Of a stretch of 64,000 nt of DNA, positions 32,265-43,200 are shown in pieces. Position 1 is the stretch's first letter; every line of letters starts with the position of its first letter. This DNA comes from Rhynchopus sp. YZ270_cl-10 (lineage: Eukaryota; Euglenozoa; Diplonemea; Diplonemida; Diplonemidae): positions 1,364,001 to 1,428,000 of the forward strand of contig OZ037841.1 in the NCBI GenBank assembly GCA_964035575.1. The letters run 5' to 3'. The notes beneath the pieces were generated by a model that searched no databases, had not been told where the DNA came from, and was given only the letters and a program-made list of their open reading frames with translations. Position numbers and translations under genes: made by a program.

Positions 32265-32305
32265 GATCAAGGTTACTGAGCATGAGGCTTAAGTTCATAT
32301 TATGG
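32265..32305 (+). repeat. Hairpin repeat family A, degenerate
   Basis: GGTTACTGAGCATGAGGCTT then AAGTTCATATTATGG. The stem is eroded but the order of blocks is kept. Confidence 0.5.
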
Positions 32306-33037
32306 TATCTTATGACTGATAGGGGGATGCAACAAAAGACGCGAGAGAATTGCGAGAAGTGCGCAAGAAGTGCGACTCATCCCCCCTTCAGCCATCTTAT
32401 AAACCTTTTTTTTTTCTTGCGCTCTTTGAAAAAGGTGAAGCATTGTTCCCTTGGGATGATGCATCATTCGAAGATCTCGGGTGGGGGGTTTTTTTTTTGT
32501 TGTGTGACATTTTTACTTAAGTCAACTTTGGTTACCCTTTTTTGTGTACCATGAAGGGCTTTCGGTTCTGCCTTCATCGTAGAGGATGTAGAGGGAATGA
32601 ATGGGGGGGAGCCGGTAGGTGGGAACCGAGGGTGCTCTCTTGCATCTTGAAGAACGATCTCTCACCCCCATTCCTTTCCATTAGTGGGGAGGAAGGCGCG
32701 GGGTGCGTGTAAAGCATACAATGGTCCAGGTGGGCTGCTGCCGGTGGTGTACCAACCCCGTTCACATTATGCCTTGGGTTTATTTTGTGTATCTTTCTGA
32801 TGGGCATTTGCATCCTTTTTTTTAAATTAGAAATACCTTTTTGCAAGGTTTCTTTTATTTTATTTTGGGACCATTTTTGTTGATCCCTCACCATATACTA
32901 TCAATTTATTGATTGCACATGGGTGAATTTTTTTTGCCCCCCCCCGTTTCAAATCACGAAACATTTTTTTTTGGCAAAGACATTTTTCAGCTGGTAAGAA
33001 AAAAAAATTTTTTATTCGAGCACAGGCCCTGTCAGGG

Positions 33038-36000
33038 CAGTGGTCGCGCTAATTATGGGAAAAAATGGGGAAAAAATGGATTTCGGGAACGGAAAAACGT
33101 TCCTTGAAAAGGTTAGCTGGGGAGGCCCGGAAACCCCGTTTTGTGGCATTTCCGGGCCAATCCCGGCTTGTGGTGGGGTATATACGGAAAAATGGACAAA
33201 ATTTTAGTGACTTAAATTTTCGCAAAATATGAACCCATACTCGTAAACAAGGGTCATTTTCAGGAAAATTCGGAAAATTCCGAGATTTGGAAGCAATTTT
33301 TCTCCTGAAAATCAGTGGGTTTTCAGCCCCAAAACATACCGCGATTGGAATTTCCGGAATCCGTCCGCGCTGTGGTGGGGGATATATGAAAAAATGGCAA
33401 TTTTTTTTTTTTTTTTTTATTTTCCTATCTGTAACCTCTCTCTTTTACGGCAGGTGACCGGTTGAGGTGATACTTCCGGACTGAGGAAGGGCATTCTTTT
33501 ACTTTTTTATTTGCCTGGAGGGGGTACGGGGCGGCCTCTTGCTAGTTTGTTTTTATTTGTAGTCTTTTGTTGGTTTAAGGGCGTGGCTGACGACACGATG
33601 AACCTCCTTGGCTCAAAGCTGTTAACGCCGTCTAGCCAGGCCTGGCTGTACACTCTAGTCTATAAAAGGGGGGGAGGGAGGGAAACGAAAATTTTTTTAG
33701 ATGTTTTTTTTTCCTCGATTTTTTTTTGATGAGTTGCTTGTATCAGTAAAAACAGTGACGCGGGCTCACAACAAATCTTACTGAGCTACTTCCATTTCAG
33801 CAAGAAGAGAATACGTCGCTTCATCGTGGTCCTCGTCCTCTTCTTCGTCGTCGTCATCTTCGTCATTTTCATCGTCGTTCTCTTCTTCCGGAAGGACTTC
33901 CTCCTCGTCTGAGTCGTCGTCAGATGCTTCGTAATCCGACTCATCTTCCGCAAGGTCACAGATCTCACGAAGAACTGTCTCGAATGGAACCTGTTTCTCT
34001 GGCGTCTTGTATTCGCGCTTCGTAAACCTGCGCGGTTTTGCCAAGAGAAACGTTTCTAGGGCTTCATCAGCAAGCTCGATGCAGGCTTCAGGATTGGAAC
34101 TTTTCGGAGCGTGGAGGTAAACCATCAACAGGCTTTCCAACGTGCTAATTTTGAGCTTTGTCCTCCAGCGAGAGTGCAAGAAAGATACGGTGCTGAAGCC
34201 ACGTTCCACCTCTACGCTACTCGGAGAACTGACAAGCACCCCTTCAAGAATAAGTCGCAGATGTTCATCCCCTGTACCCGCAGTCACATATGCAAGCGCA
34301 CTCTGAGCCAAGTCTGGGGAGGTGCTGTGTTCCAGTAGCCACTGTTTCCATGTCCTGAGGAGGTTGAACCGGTCTGAACTGTTTTCGATGCCACATGCTT
34401 CAGCATAGCACAAGAGTGAGCGGGCTTGGTCCTCAGGCGTCCTGTCCCTATCCAGCAGTCGGGCACATGCAAACGATTTCCCTTGTTCCTTCCAGCGAGA
34501 AAGCATGTCTTTCCGAAGCTTGCGGCACATAACCTTCCTCCAAGAGGCGATATCCACTTTCTGCTGTGCAGTCAGGTTCGCCGTTTTGCTTGCCTCATTG
34601 AGACCACCCTCCCGGCCAATAGAACGCAGGTGGTATCTGGAGGTGTGAATAGCCTTTTCCACGTCAATGCATGTGAGGGACCTGCTTTGCAAAAACTGCG
34701 AAACTTTTCCGAGCCAGCCAAACACATCTGCAACGACAGCAACTTTTGCGAGAAAGGTAGGCTGGCTGAGGGTGGTCTTCACTTCGGGTAGTTTTTTGCT
34801 CTTGCATCTGTTGACAGCACTGCGAGGGTCATCGGTCTCATTCAACACAGTCTTCGCAGTGTCCCAGTTTTTTACACCCACGCTTGCAAGCCTCGAAACG
34901 TTGTTGCTCCATCTGACACGGTGGTGCCTCTCCCAACCCCGAAGTCGAGGGTTCAATTCTTTTGCACGCTGACCAAGAACGGTGCGTCGAAACAAAGCAA
35001 ACCAGGTGCACAGCCCCTCAATTACTGGTTTTAACACCTGCCGCACACTGATTGAGGACAACGCGTGGGTGTGGGCAGGGTCGACAAATGTGAGAAGTGG
35101 TCTGCCTGCCCAAGTTGCCAGCTTCTGATGCAGCAGTTTCATTACGGATGGGCCATCCGTCGAGACACACGTCAGTTTCGAGCGTACCTCATTATGAAGA
35201 CCTTTTTCATTGAGGAATTGGAGTAGGCCATCGTGGTACTTTTGTGCCGATCTGTCACTTCCAAGCATGTACGCACCAACAAAAACATCGAGCGCACGTC
35301 CTTCATCTCTGTGTAGCATGCAGAAATACACAAGGACAACCTCTCTGCCATCTCTGAGCGTAGACCCGTCGAGCTTCAGGTTCACACACTTCGAAGAGTT
35401 TAGTATTGTGACAACTTTTTTCTGGAATAAAGAATTTGCCAGGTTGTGCAGATGCTCTCTCACGATGGAGTGGTGGCGGTGGGTCTCCAACGTCTCAGCC
35501 CCCTTGATCGCGTCGTAGTTGCACATATCGCTGAAGCGGTACAAAGACTGTCCGAGGGTTGCGATCGCCAGCACGTTCACGATCTGGTTCAGCAGCGCCG
35601 TCTTTTTCCCTCCAGCGTCGATCATCGTTGGGAGTGCGGGGGCGCGAACGGGTACTGAGACGGGTTGCGAGGTGCCATCTTCATTCCACAATTTCGCGGC
35701 GCGTTCGTGTACGCCTGTCCTCAGGTGGTCTCCAAGTCGTCTGATAACGTGATCACCACCCAGATCGGTTCCCAGAGCATAGGACATGTCGTTCGATGAG
35801 AAAGTTTTTTCCAGGACATCTGCATATTCGCTACAACAGTTGCAGAAGTGCTTCCCGTCGACAACAGTGTATTCGTCCGTAATGAGCTTGATCCGTTTAG
35901 CCTCCCGCTCGTTCGCCATGTCTTGTTCCCTTGCCCTCTTCGAAATCCTCTGTGCCCCAGCTGCCAACAATGCGTTAACGTCGACAGGTGCACGTGATTT

Positions 36001-37980
36001 GGTAACACGAGGAGCAGGGCATCTCACAGCGAGGGTCCAATGTGCAGGTCCTCCTGAAGCTGAAATCTGCTGGCAACTCATGAACGCATGATTGCGCGAG
36101 AGGTCACCCATTTTCTGCCATCCCGAAGTTCCGACTGCCACCTTCATCCCCCTTCTTCTCCACATAGCCGAAAGACACAGCATCACGCTCGTACTCACCT
36201 TGTGCTCTACCCGGAAGCACGTACTCTCACGAAGAGAGCTCTGGAGCCACCGAATCTTCCCATCCATTTCGGCGAAATCGTCAGCGCTGTTCAACGAATT
36301 ACGAATGTCATCGCTCGTGATTTTGTCGAGGAGGGTGGCGGCAGCTGCGGGCGTAGGCTCTTCCGACTCAGAGGGGAATTGTCCTCCACAATGGCTCTCT
36401 GCAACAAGTGCGGTGTAGTACCCGCAGCTCACGTTGTCCGCCTGCACGTAGCTCCCTCGTCGCTCTGCACTCCCGATAAAGCCAAAGTACTTCAACCCAG
36501 TCTGTGCCGGCTCCGACATGTCAAAAAGACTGTCGTAAATCGCGTAGAACGCTTTTTTGTTGCTGTCGCTGACGAGGGGTTTCGGCGGTGCTGCTGCTTG
36601 TGCTGCTTGTGTTGCTTGTGCTGCTTGTGTTGGCATTGGCTCCTCGGGTTCGTTATCATGCACCAAGTCCATGTCATCTCCGGTGGTGCAAGCCCGCACG
36701 TACACACATCCAAACGCCTTGCTGCTATCCTCCCAAAATTGGGTCTTCCGCGTGTCAGGGGCTTCCCGGTCACCTCTCTTCAACCAATGCCAGGACTGAT
36801 CGTCCCCAAGCGGCACGTCAAGGCTCCACTGCACCTCACCTTGGTGGCGCCCTGTCGCGTTCACGACTGCACACAAGTGGTACTCCTCTGTGCGCGCTTC
36901 TGCCTTGTTCGCATCTCCACCCTGCACTCTAAGTGCTTGATCGTAGGGGTGGAGTCGGGCAACAGCTTCATGACTCATCACGGGCAACGACAACTCAAGC
37001 GGGATCGTTGTCGTGATCTTGCGCAGTGCTCCGCCTTCCAGCCTGTCAAGGTTCACGACGAGGGTGTCCGGCGCGCGGTCTACTACCACTGTTCGCAACA
37101 CCTGAGAACCACCGCAGCTTCCACACTCACCATTCCGTTTCCCACGTAGCACACCCCAGTCCACTGCTTTATCCACAAGCGCCAGAGTAATCCACGAGAG
37201 TGGATGAGTCGGTGCTGACGCCTTGTAGTCGTGGCATCCGGGGTTGGCACAAGTTACCACTTGCACCGTCGTTGTTTTGGTGGGGAGGGAAGAGGAGAGG
37301 GACTTCAGGGGGTTCATGAAGGTGCTCGAATTCGCCACGCGCACCTCATCCGCCCCCCCCTTCGGCTGGCGCAATGCCGCGACCGGGGCGCTCAGTTTCG
37401 ACACAAGTTCTCCACTGAGCGACACCGTGATCACGGCGAAGAGGTAGGCGAGCGTACCCCAAGCCCCACCTCCGCTTTCCCCGTTGACCACCCGCCGCGG
37501 GTGCAGCTTCTGCAATATTCCGCTCTTGTGAGCACCGGATTGGTAGGTCTTTGCGCGAGGCATCTTGTGATTGTATCCTTGTATGATGGTTGAGTGTGGG
37601 GTGTGGGTGTGGGGCTGCGGAGGATGTCACGGCCGTCGGGTGTGTTTAAAGCGCTTCAATTGCATGGAATGGAATAAAAAAAAGACCAAAGAAAAAATAT
37701 ATAATTGATGACTTGGTAGCTAAGGGGGCGCCGCAGGCGCACGGTAACCAACTTTTTTTTTTTTTTCTTTTTTTTTTTCTCCTCTTTCTTTTGACTTTCC
37801 GAGCCAATTGCGTTCCACGGCGGGGTCACATGTATATGCAAGTCCACTATGTGGTGGTCTTACTCAACAATATTAGAACTTCTGGTTTCTTAATGAAATC
37901 CCCGTACTGCAAAAAAAAAACGTTCCTACCAAAACCCCCAAAAATCCCGGGATGAGGGATGGACTTTAGCGCCAGCTCTG
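33038..37980 (-). mobile_element. hAT DNA transposon, full length with 8-bp TSD
   Basis: Left end CAGTGGTCGCGCTAA and right end (complement) CAGAGCTGGCGCTAA, 12 of 15 positions matching. The perfect target duplication TGTCAGGG lies at 33030-33037 and 37981-37988. It encodes one long transposase ORF on the minus strand. The sub-terminal DNA is shared with the non-autonomous element at 44615-45755. The ORF is intact, so the copy may be recent. Confidence 0.92.
33778..37563 (-). CDS. hAT transposase, 1261 aa, with USP-like N-terminal extension
   Basis: Single ORF from the ATG at 37563. The C-terminal half is a hAT transposase: a Cys-rich BED-like segment (CNCCSEYADV, about residue 580), LDGST (about 730) and STDGPSV (about 800) with candidate catalytic Asp residues, and the hAT dimerisation region VEVERGFSTVSFLHSRW (about 1117) with the third acid, then a long acidic tail. 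The N-terminal third resembles the back half of a ubiquitin-specific protease: Cys pairs at about 105/110 and 147/150, DTLVVNLDRLEGG (166-178) and YHLCAVVNATGRHQGEV (about 228-244), but no clear Cys box. A QADNVSCGYYTAL motif (about 374-386) with a later AHWTLAVRC suggests a second cysteine-peptidase-like segment. The extension is inference; the transposase assignment is strong. Confidence 0.85.
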   Translation of the reverse strand: MPRAKTYQSGAHKSGILQKLHPRRVVNGESGGGAWGTLAYLFAVITVSLSGELVSKLSAPVAALRQPKGGADEVRVANSSTFMNPLKSLSSSLPTKTTTVQVVTCANPGCHDYKASAPTHPLSWITLALVDKAVDWGVLRGKRNGECGSCGGSQVLRTVVVDRAPDTLVVNLDRLEGGALRKITTTIPLELSLPVMSHEAVARLHPYDQALRVQGGDANKAEARTEEYHLCAVVNATGRHQGEVQWSLDVPLGDDQSWHWLKRGDREAPDTRKTQFWEDSSKAFGCVYVRACTTGDDMDLVHDNEPEEPMPTQAAQATQAAQAAAPPKPLVSDSNKKAFYAIYDSLFDMSEPAQTGLKYFGFIGSAERRGSYVQADNVSCGYYTALVAESHCGGQFPSESEEPTPAAAATLLDKITSDDIRNSLNSADDFAEMDGKIRWLQSSLRESTCFRVEHKVSTSVMLCLSAMWRRRGMKVAVGTSGWQKMGDLSRNHAFMSCQQISASGGPAHWTLAVRCPAPRVTKSRAPVDVNALLAAGAQRISKRAREQDMANEREAKRIKLITDEYTVVDGKHFCNCCSEYADVLEKTFSSNDMSYALGTDLGGDHVIRRLGDHLRTGVHERAAKLWNEDGTSQPVSVPVRAPALPTMIDAGGKKTALLNQIVNVLAIATLGQSLYRFSDMCNYDAIKGAETLETHRHHSIVREHLHNLANSLFQKKVVTILNSSKCVNLKLDGSTLRDGREVVLVYFCMLHRDEGRALDVFVGAYMLGSDRSAQKYHDGLLQFLNEKGLHNEVRSKLTCVSTDGPSVMKLLHQKLATWAGRPLLTFVDPAHTHALSSISVRQVLKPVIEGLCTWFALFRRTVLGQRAKELNPRLRGWERHHRVRWSNNVSRLASVGVKNWDTAKTVLNETDDPRSAVNRCKSKKLPEVKTTLSQPTFLAKVAVVADVFGWLGKVSQFLQSRSLTCIDVEKAIHTSRYHLRSIGREGGLNEASKTANLTAQQKVDIASWRKVMCRKLRKDMLSRWKEQGKSFACARLLDRDRTPEDQARSLLCYAEACGIENSSDRFNLLRTWKQWLLEHSTSPDLAQSALAYVTAGTGDEHLRLILEGVLVSSPSSVEVERGFSTVSFLHSRWRTKLKISTLESLLMVYLHAPKSSNPEACIELADEALETFLLAKPRRFTKREYKTPEKQVPFETVLREICDLAEDESDYEASDDDSDEEEVLPEEENDDENDEDDDDEEEDEDHDEATYSLLAEMEVAQ

Positions 37981-38090
37981 TGTCAGGGGGAATTTTTTTT
38001 TTTTTTTTTTTTTTTAACCTGAAAATTGTCTTTGCCGCGGAAAAATGTTTCGTGATTTGAAACGGGGGGGGGCAAAAAAAAGCCACCCAT

Positions 38091-38639
38091 ATGATGAAAA
38101 TATTTTTTATTGCTCATTACTCAACACCCTCCCTGTGGATTTGCCTTGTCACATTTTTTTTTCTCGCGGTTTTTTCTTTTTTTGTACTGTACCCAGAGCT
38201 AATGAAATAACCCCCCCCAAAGCAGAAACGGTAAGCAGACATACCCCAAGTATGTCAGTGTGTTCTTTCTTCCATTCATTTTTCATTTTTTTTTGGGGTC
38301 GTCAGACCCTACCCAAAATTTGTACATTTTTTTGTCAATTGTCCTGTAGATGTGTGTTGTATGTTTTTATTGTACCAATCATGTTATTTGGGGTACGGGG
38401 GGAGGATTTTTTCGATGAAGAGAAAACAAAGGGGGAAAAAAACACACACACACAGACCCCCCCCTCCCACAACGTACTCTGCCAATATCAGCAAAGGGAG
38501 TTTGCGGAAAAAAAGGGCGGTTTTCTGTCATACCCTTTCCCCTCCCATGCATACCTATTTTCACACAATCAACAAATTTTAAATTCACTTGAGAAATTAC
38601 CCGAAGGAAACACACCACCCCCCCTTTTTTTCTGTAACA
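38091..38639. other. Spacer before the ubiquitin-like gene
   Basis: C- and T-runs; a frame at 38045-38695 crosses the transposon edge and is not a gene. A pyrimidine run stands just before the next ATG. Confidence 0.5.
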
Positions 38640-39077
38640 ATGGGGATCTGCAGTGGGAAGGAAAAGGAGCACAAGACTCAGGGCAAGAAGCCTGAACCTG
38701 CGAGCACCGCACCTATCGATGCACCGACTGTAGAGACCAAGACGACGGCACCGGCAGCAGCCACACCAGCTGTTGAGGCGCCGAAGCCGTGGTCGGGGCA
38801 GCTGAAGCTGCGGACGTTGACGAGCGACCTGATCCTGCTGGAGGATGTCTCTTCGGCGAATACCGTGGCTGAGCTGAAGACAAAGGTGGCTGAGAAGACC
38901 GGCGCCGATGGTGAAAGCGCAACAATGCGCATCGTAGCGGCAGGTGTAGAACTTCTCGACGACAGCCGCACCCTCAGCTCGCTCTCAATAGACCAAAAGA
39001 CCCTCCTCGTCCTTCTCTTCCGCCTTACTGAAAGAGAGCGTGAAGAGCTTGCGGCTGGGCACCATGGTACCGTCTAA
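38640..39077 (+). CDS. Small ubiquitin-like protein with myristoylation signal
   Basis: 145 aa when started at the ATG at 38640, chosen because MGICSGKEKE is a good N-myristoylation signal (Gly2, small residue at 6) with Cys4 for palmitoylation; the upstream in-frame codons lie in a pyrimidine tract. A Pro/Ala/Thr-rich linker (about residues 18-50) leads to a ubiquitin-like domain at about 53-130 (QLKLRTLTSDLILLEDV, ELKTKVAEKTGADGES, MRIVAAGVELLDDSRTL). It ends GHHGTV with no Gly-Gly, so it is not a processed modifier. Likely a membrane-tethered UBL adaptor, as in the MUB class, though that comparison is by architecture only (those are prenylated). Confidence 0.7.
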   Translation: MGICSGKEKEHKTQGKKPEPASTAPIDAPTVETKTTAPAAATPAVEAPKPWSGQLKLRTLTSDLILLEDVSSANTVAELKTKVAEKTGADGESATMRIVAAGVELLDDSRTLSSLSIDQKTLLVLLFRLTEREREELAAGHHGTV

Positions 39078-39673
39078 GGGGGAATGCAGTGTGATTCTTG
39101 GCGAACGAATGTTTGATTGTAAATAAGTGGGGTGGGGCAGAGGTTGGTAGCAACTTTTTTTGGCAATAAAGTTTAAACAACGCACAAAAAAAAAAAGCAA
39201 GAAAAAGCGCATCGACGATTTTGTCGATTTTTTAATACGCGTTTGTATTTTTTTTTGAAGGTGTGGGGCGCATGAGATATGCACTCAACACTGTAATCAA
39301 CAGTGTATGTTAAATTTGCTTTTTTTTTTTTTGTGTCAACACATTGTAGTTTCGCCCTATGTACAAAAAAAGGTGTCATAAAATTAAAAATAGCGAGCAA
39401 AAAATAAGCACTACTGAAGCGAGCGTTAAAAAAGGCAGCGAGGGGGGCGGTGTGTACTCTGCTCGACAGTTTTGACGCAACACTATGGGGTATTTTTTCT
39501 CTTCAAGGGCAAGGCTCGTTTGACACCCCCCCCCCCCCTTTTTAATTATTTTCTTTGAAAGATGTGCTCCTAATTTTCATCTTTTCCTCTTTCTTTTTTT
39601 TTTTTTTGCGCTCGATTTGATTGGTCTCTCCTCTGCTCCTCTGGGGTGACTCAATTGTGTAGATTTGTTTAAA

Positions 39674-39710
39674 GAATGTGTGTGCACGAGGCACATTCAT
39701 CTTACAAGTT
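39674..39710 (+). repeat. Hairpin repeat family A, alternative stem
   Basis: TGTGC-ACGAG-GCACA followed by TTCATCTTACAAG and a T-run. Confidence 0.75.
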
Positions 39711-39881
39711 TTTTTTTGTTCCCAGTGTAGTCTGTTTAGGTGCCTGCACCATCGGTGCATCCACATTTCAAGTTTCCCCCTAGGTGATATAAGCACTACG
39801 TTCCTCTTGCCAACCTTTTAAAAATAATTTAAAAATGGTGAGACATTTCATTATTACAAGCTTTCTCTTTTTGTTTCTTTT

Positions 39882-39929
39882 AGGTGACTAAGCAGAGGCT
39901 TAGGTTCATCTTATAAACCTTTTTTTGTT
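39882..39929 (+). repeat. Hairpin repeat family A, short loop
   Basis: GGTGA-CTAAGC-AGAG-GCTTAG, then GTTCATCTTATAAACC and T7. The stem is perfect while the loop is shortened. Confidence 0.85.
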
Positions 39930-40219
39930 AGCATGCGGCTATGTCACCTATGTTCATTTCAACCTTTTCCCACAGTGGTAGTCACACCAACAACCACAAG
40001 GCCAAAGCCAAATGGCAACACCTCAGTGCAGAATGCTCGACCCTCTCCCTCCCCCCTGACCGTGGCTGCAAAAAAAAAAAGTTAACAAGACAACGTAACG
40101 TCGGACGGGAGTGTCCGTGTATATAAAAGTCGCGCTCTTTTGCCAAGGTTTTTTGTTGTGTTCTCCCCACTCCCCGCACACCACCTTTTCCACAGTGACA
40201 GTCTTGCAGTTTTGTACTC

Positions 40220-43200
40220 ATGTTTATTTTGGGTGTGCTCTGCCTGCTGTGGTGTGCAGTGCAGACGGATGCGGTGACAAAGGTGCACCTGCAGGTGCAG
40301 AGCGGGAGTGATGCCGCTGATGGTTCGTACTCCTCGTTTATTGTGACTGGGCTGTCTGACACTGGAGATGTGTGCGTGCTTCAGCATGTTGTTGGCCCTC
40401 ACGCGGCTGCGACACTATCCGTATCAGGGGACTGTTCTGCGGCAATCACGACTATTTCCGTGCAGCCAGCATCCTCGTCAGGGACGGGAGCGACCACGTC
40501 ACCCGACGGCTGGCGCATCGTGGCTGTCACCATGGTGAACAGCAACACCGGCACGATGCAGACACTAGCAGGAAGTACCTGCACCGTCCTCTACAACGCA
40601 TGTCAGTGGAAGGTCCCCACGGCAACGTCAAGCCCAGTGAGCAAAGTCTGGCCCAGCCCGACATCTGTCCCTCTCAACAACGGCAGGTCGTCGTCAGCGC
40701 CATCACCACCGCCAACCCCTGCACCAACACCAGGACCCACACTGTCGCCGACACCTGCACCAGCAACGCAGCCGCCGTCAACAGTGTCACCTCGAACAGA
40801 ATCACCAGCAACACTGTCCCCACCAACACCGTCGCCGCTCACAGTGGCGCCACTGACAGTAGCACCGGCGACAGAAGCACCGGATACCGTGGCACCCGCA
40901 ACAGTGTCACCGCTGACAGAAGCTCCGGAAACTATAGCGCCAGCCACAGTTGCACCAGTGACAGGAGCCCCGACAACAGTGGCACCAGCAACAACGGCAC
41001 CCGCAACAGTGGCACCGCTGACAGAAGCACCCGCAACAATAGCGCCAGCAACAGTTGCACCAGTGACAGGAGCCCCGTTAACAGTGGCACCAGCAACAGA
41101 AGCTCCGGCAACAGTTTCACCAGCAACGACGGCACCTGCCACAGTGTCACCGCTGACAGAAGCACCCGCAACAATAGCGCCAGCAACAGTTGCACCAGCG
41201 ACAGGAGCCCCGTTAACAGTGGCGCCCCCAACAGAAGCTCCGGCGACAGTGGCACCAGCAACAACAGCACCTGCGACGCTGTCGCCACTGACAGAAGCAC
41301 CCTCAACATAGCGCCAGCAACAGTTGCACCAGTGACAGGAGCCCCGATAACAGTGGCACCAGCAACAACGGCACCTTTAACCGACGCCCCCGCAACAGAA
41401 GCTCCGGCAACAGTGGCACCAGCAACAACAGCACCTGCGACGCTGTCGCCACTGACAGAAGCACCCGCAACAATAGCGCCAGCAACAGTTGCACCAGTGA
41501 CAGGAGCCCCGTTAACAGTGGCGCCCCCAACAGAAGCTCCGGCAACGCTGTTGCCACTGACAGAAGCACCAACAGTATCACCGCTGACCGCTTCACCTGC
41601 ACAGACGTCTGCACCGGTCACCCCCTCAGCTGTGCCCCTCACAACGTACGCACCGCCCACACCGCCCGCGATGCTTCCCACAGTTCCACCCACTGATCTG
41701 ACATCCACCGCACCTACGTCACCCACCGACACGCACAGACCGACTGCGTCGCCGTTGACGTTCACACCACGTACCCTGCCTCCCGCGCCTACCCCTGCAC
41801 CGCTTTCCACCCTTGCTCCGACGGACACCGTGCACAGTGCGTCACCCCCTACTGCACTGCCGCAGACGGCACTCCCTGCAACACCTGCACCGGAAACTCT
41901 GATACCAATGCCAACGGGGGTACCGGTGGTTGTGGATGTGCAAGACACTGTGGAACCGCTTTCTGCAGCGAAGGCGGCAGCAGAAGCCACGACGGACAAT
42001 GTGACCGACGTGCACGAGGCCATGTCAGCGGCGAGCATGGCTGCATACGTAAACCCCGCAGCTGCGCTGCTCGCAGCACGTCTGTTGCTCTCTGTTGAGG
42101 AGTGCAAGGTGTACGGCGACACGAAGTCATATCCTTTGGCGCTGCACCCCACACAGCTCACCGTGGATGGATCTGAAGCAGCAGGGATGGTGATCGGGAA
42201 CCTTGGCATCTTCCTTGCTGCCGCCACGCTCCACTTCTTCGCATGCGAGCTCCTCCGCCTCGTTCAAATATGTGTCCTGAAAGGCTTCAAACGCACCCAA
42301 CCATTTGTACACGACATACGAGGTCTGCTCCGCTTCCCAGGAGGATCTGCGCTGATCTTCCAGGTACTGTACCAAGGTGCTTCCGTTGGCGCACTGCAGC
42401 TTGCGTATGGCGCAGAGACTTCGAATCTTAGGCTATTAGGATATTTTGGCAGCCTTCTTTGCGTCGCAGTTCCGTTGGGAATGTTCCGCTCGTTGGTGCG
42501 GTGCGCACCGAGCAAAACCTTTGTCATTCTGGACTCTCAGACCGCAGGACTTCGCACCGTGCGTCGTAAGGTGGTGCGTGCTCTCATTGGAAATGGAGAA
42601 TGGATTTCTGTGTCAGAGCAAAAGCATTATGCCCTGCGCTATTCTGCGGTGATCAGGCCGTTCAAACAGAACTGTCTGTGGTATCATTTCCTGCAGTATG
42701 CCTCTATGTTTACGATCTCCGCGATCCAAGCGTTTTCCCCAACAAACTACGTTGCGTGCGGGCATCTGAAGGTTGCAAGCTTTTTGGTTATTTTTGTCAT
42801 GCTCTTGATTGTACTGACCGTCAAACCTTACCTCCGTACGTGGGATACCGTCCTTGACACGCTCATTATGTCATTTCAATGTGGCGCACTGCTCTTCATG
42901 GCTGTAGGGTACTACAGAGAGACGCCTCAAGGCATGTTAATAGATGTTGCAACGATTCTGATGGTAGTCAGCCTGGCCTGCATCTTGGTGAAGGTTATTA
43001 TGTCAATCATGTGTGAGTTGTATGTCCTAGTAGTGTGCAGAAGGGACAGACTGCAAGATGGGTATGGGGGAGGAACAGAAGGTCCGTTTGATGTGAACAC
43101 CTTCGGGGGTTCGGATATCGAGACAAATGACAGAACAGAGGAGATCAGCGTTCAGTCCTTTCCGATGACGACCTTGGCGCCCTTCCGGCCGTTTGTGCCC

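Larger units (their letters stand above)
29794..32917. other. Three-kb gene-poor stretch of dispersed repeats
   Basis: Holds a 10-bp minisatellite, hairpin family A copies, family E copies and many homopolymer runs. No ORF with domain or coding composition was found on either strand. Confidence 0.6.
32918..38090. mobile_element. Palindromic MITE split by a hAT insertion
   Basis: The outer parts 32918-33037 and 37981-38090 are inverted copies of each other over about 80-90 bp (ATGGGTG, T-run, CCCCCCCC, then GTTTCAAATCACGAAACAT and GGCAAAGACA). Together they make a MITE of about 230 bp into which the 4.9-kb hAT element inserted near the centre. The outer target duplication is not clear. The flanks (CTATCAATTTATTGATTGCA left, ATGATGAAAATA right) occur adjacent at about 49001-49045. 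Confidence 0.8.
39078..40219. other. Spacer with hairpin repeats and a probable acceptor
   Basis: Contains two family A copies (39674 and 39882). A pyrimidine-rich stretch ending CCACAG at about 40196 and a TTGCAG at 40208 stand before the next ATG. No gene. Confidence 0.55.

Noticed and set aside
36088-37149. Plus-strand ORF of 353 aa within the hAT element
   Set aside because: It is the antisense of the transposase N-terminal part; no domain, and composition typical of a shadow frame.
40372-41290. N-terminal part of the 1104-aa plus-strand frame (Asn/Ser/Thr-rich)
   Set aside because: This is the out-of-frame reading of the repeat; real coding there is in the frame starting at 40220. Only the part after about 41310 is genuine.
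40603-42227. Minus-strand ORFs of 179 and 431 aa rich in Val-Ala-Gly
   Set aside because: They are the antisense of the TEAP repeat of the 40220 gene, which has a signal peptide and membrane domain on the plus strand.
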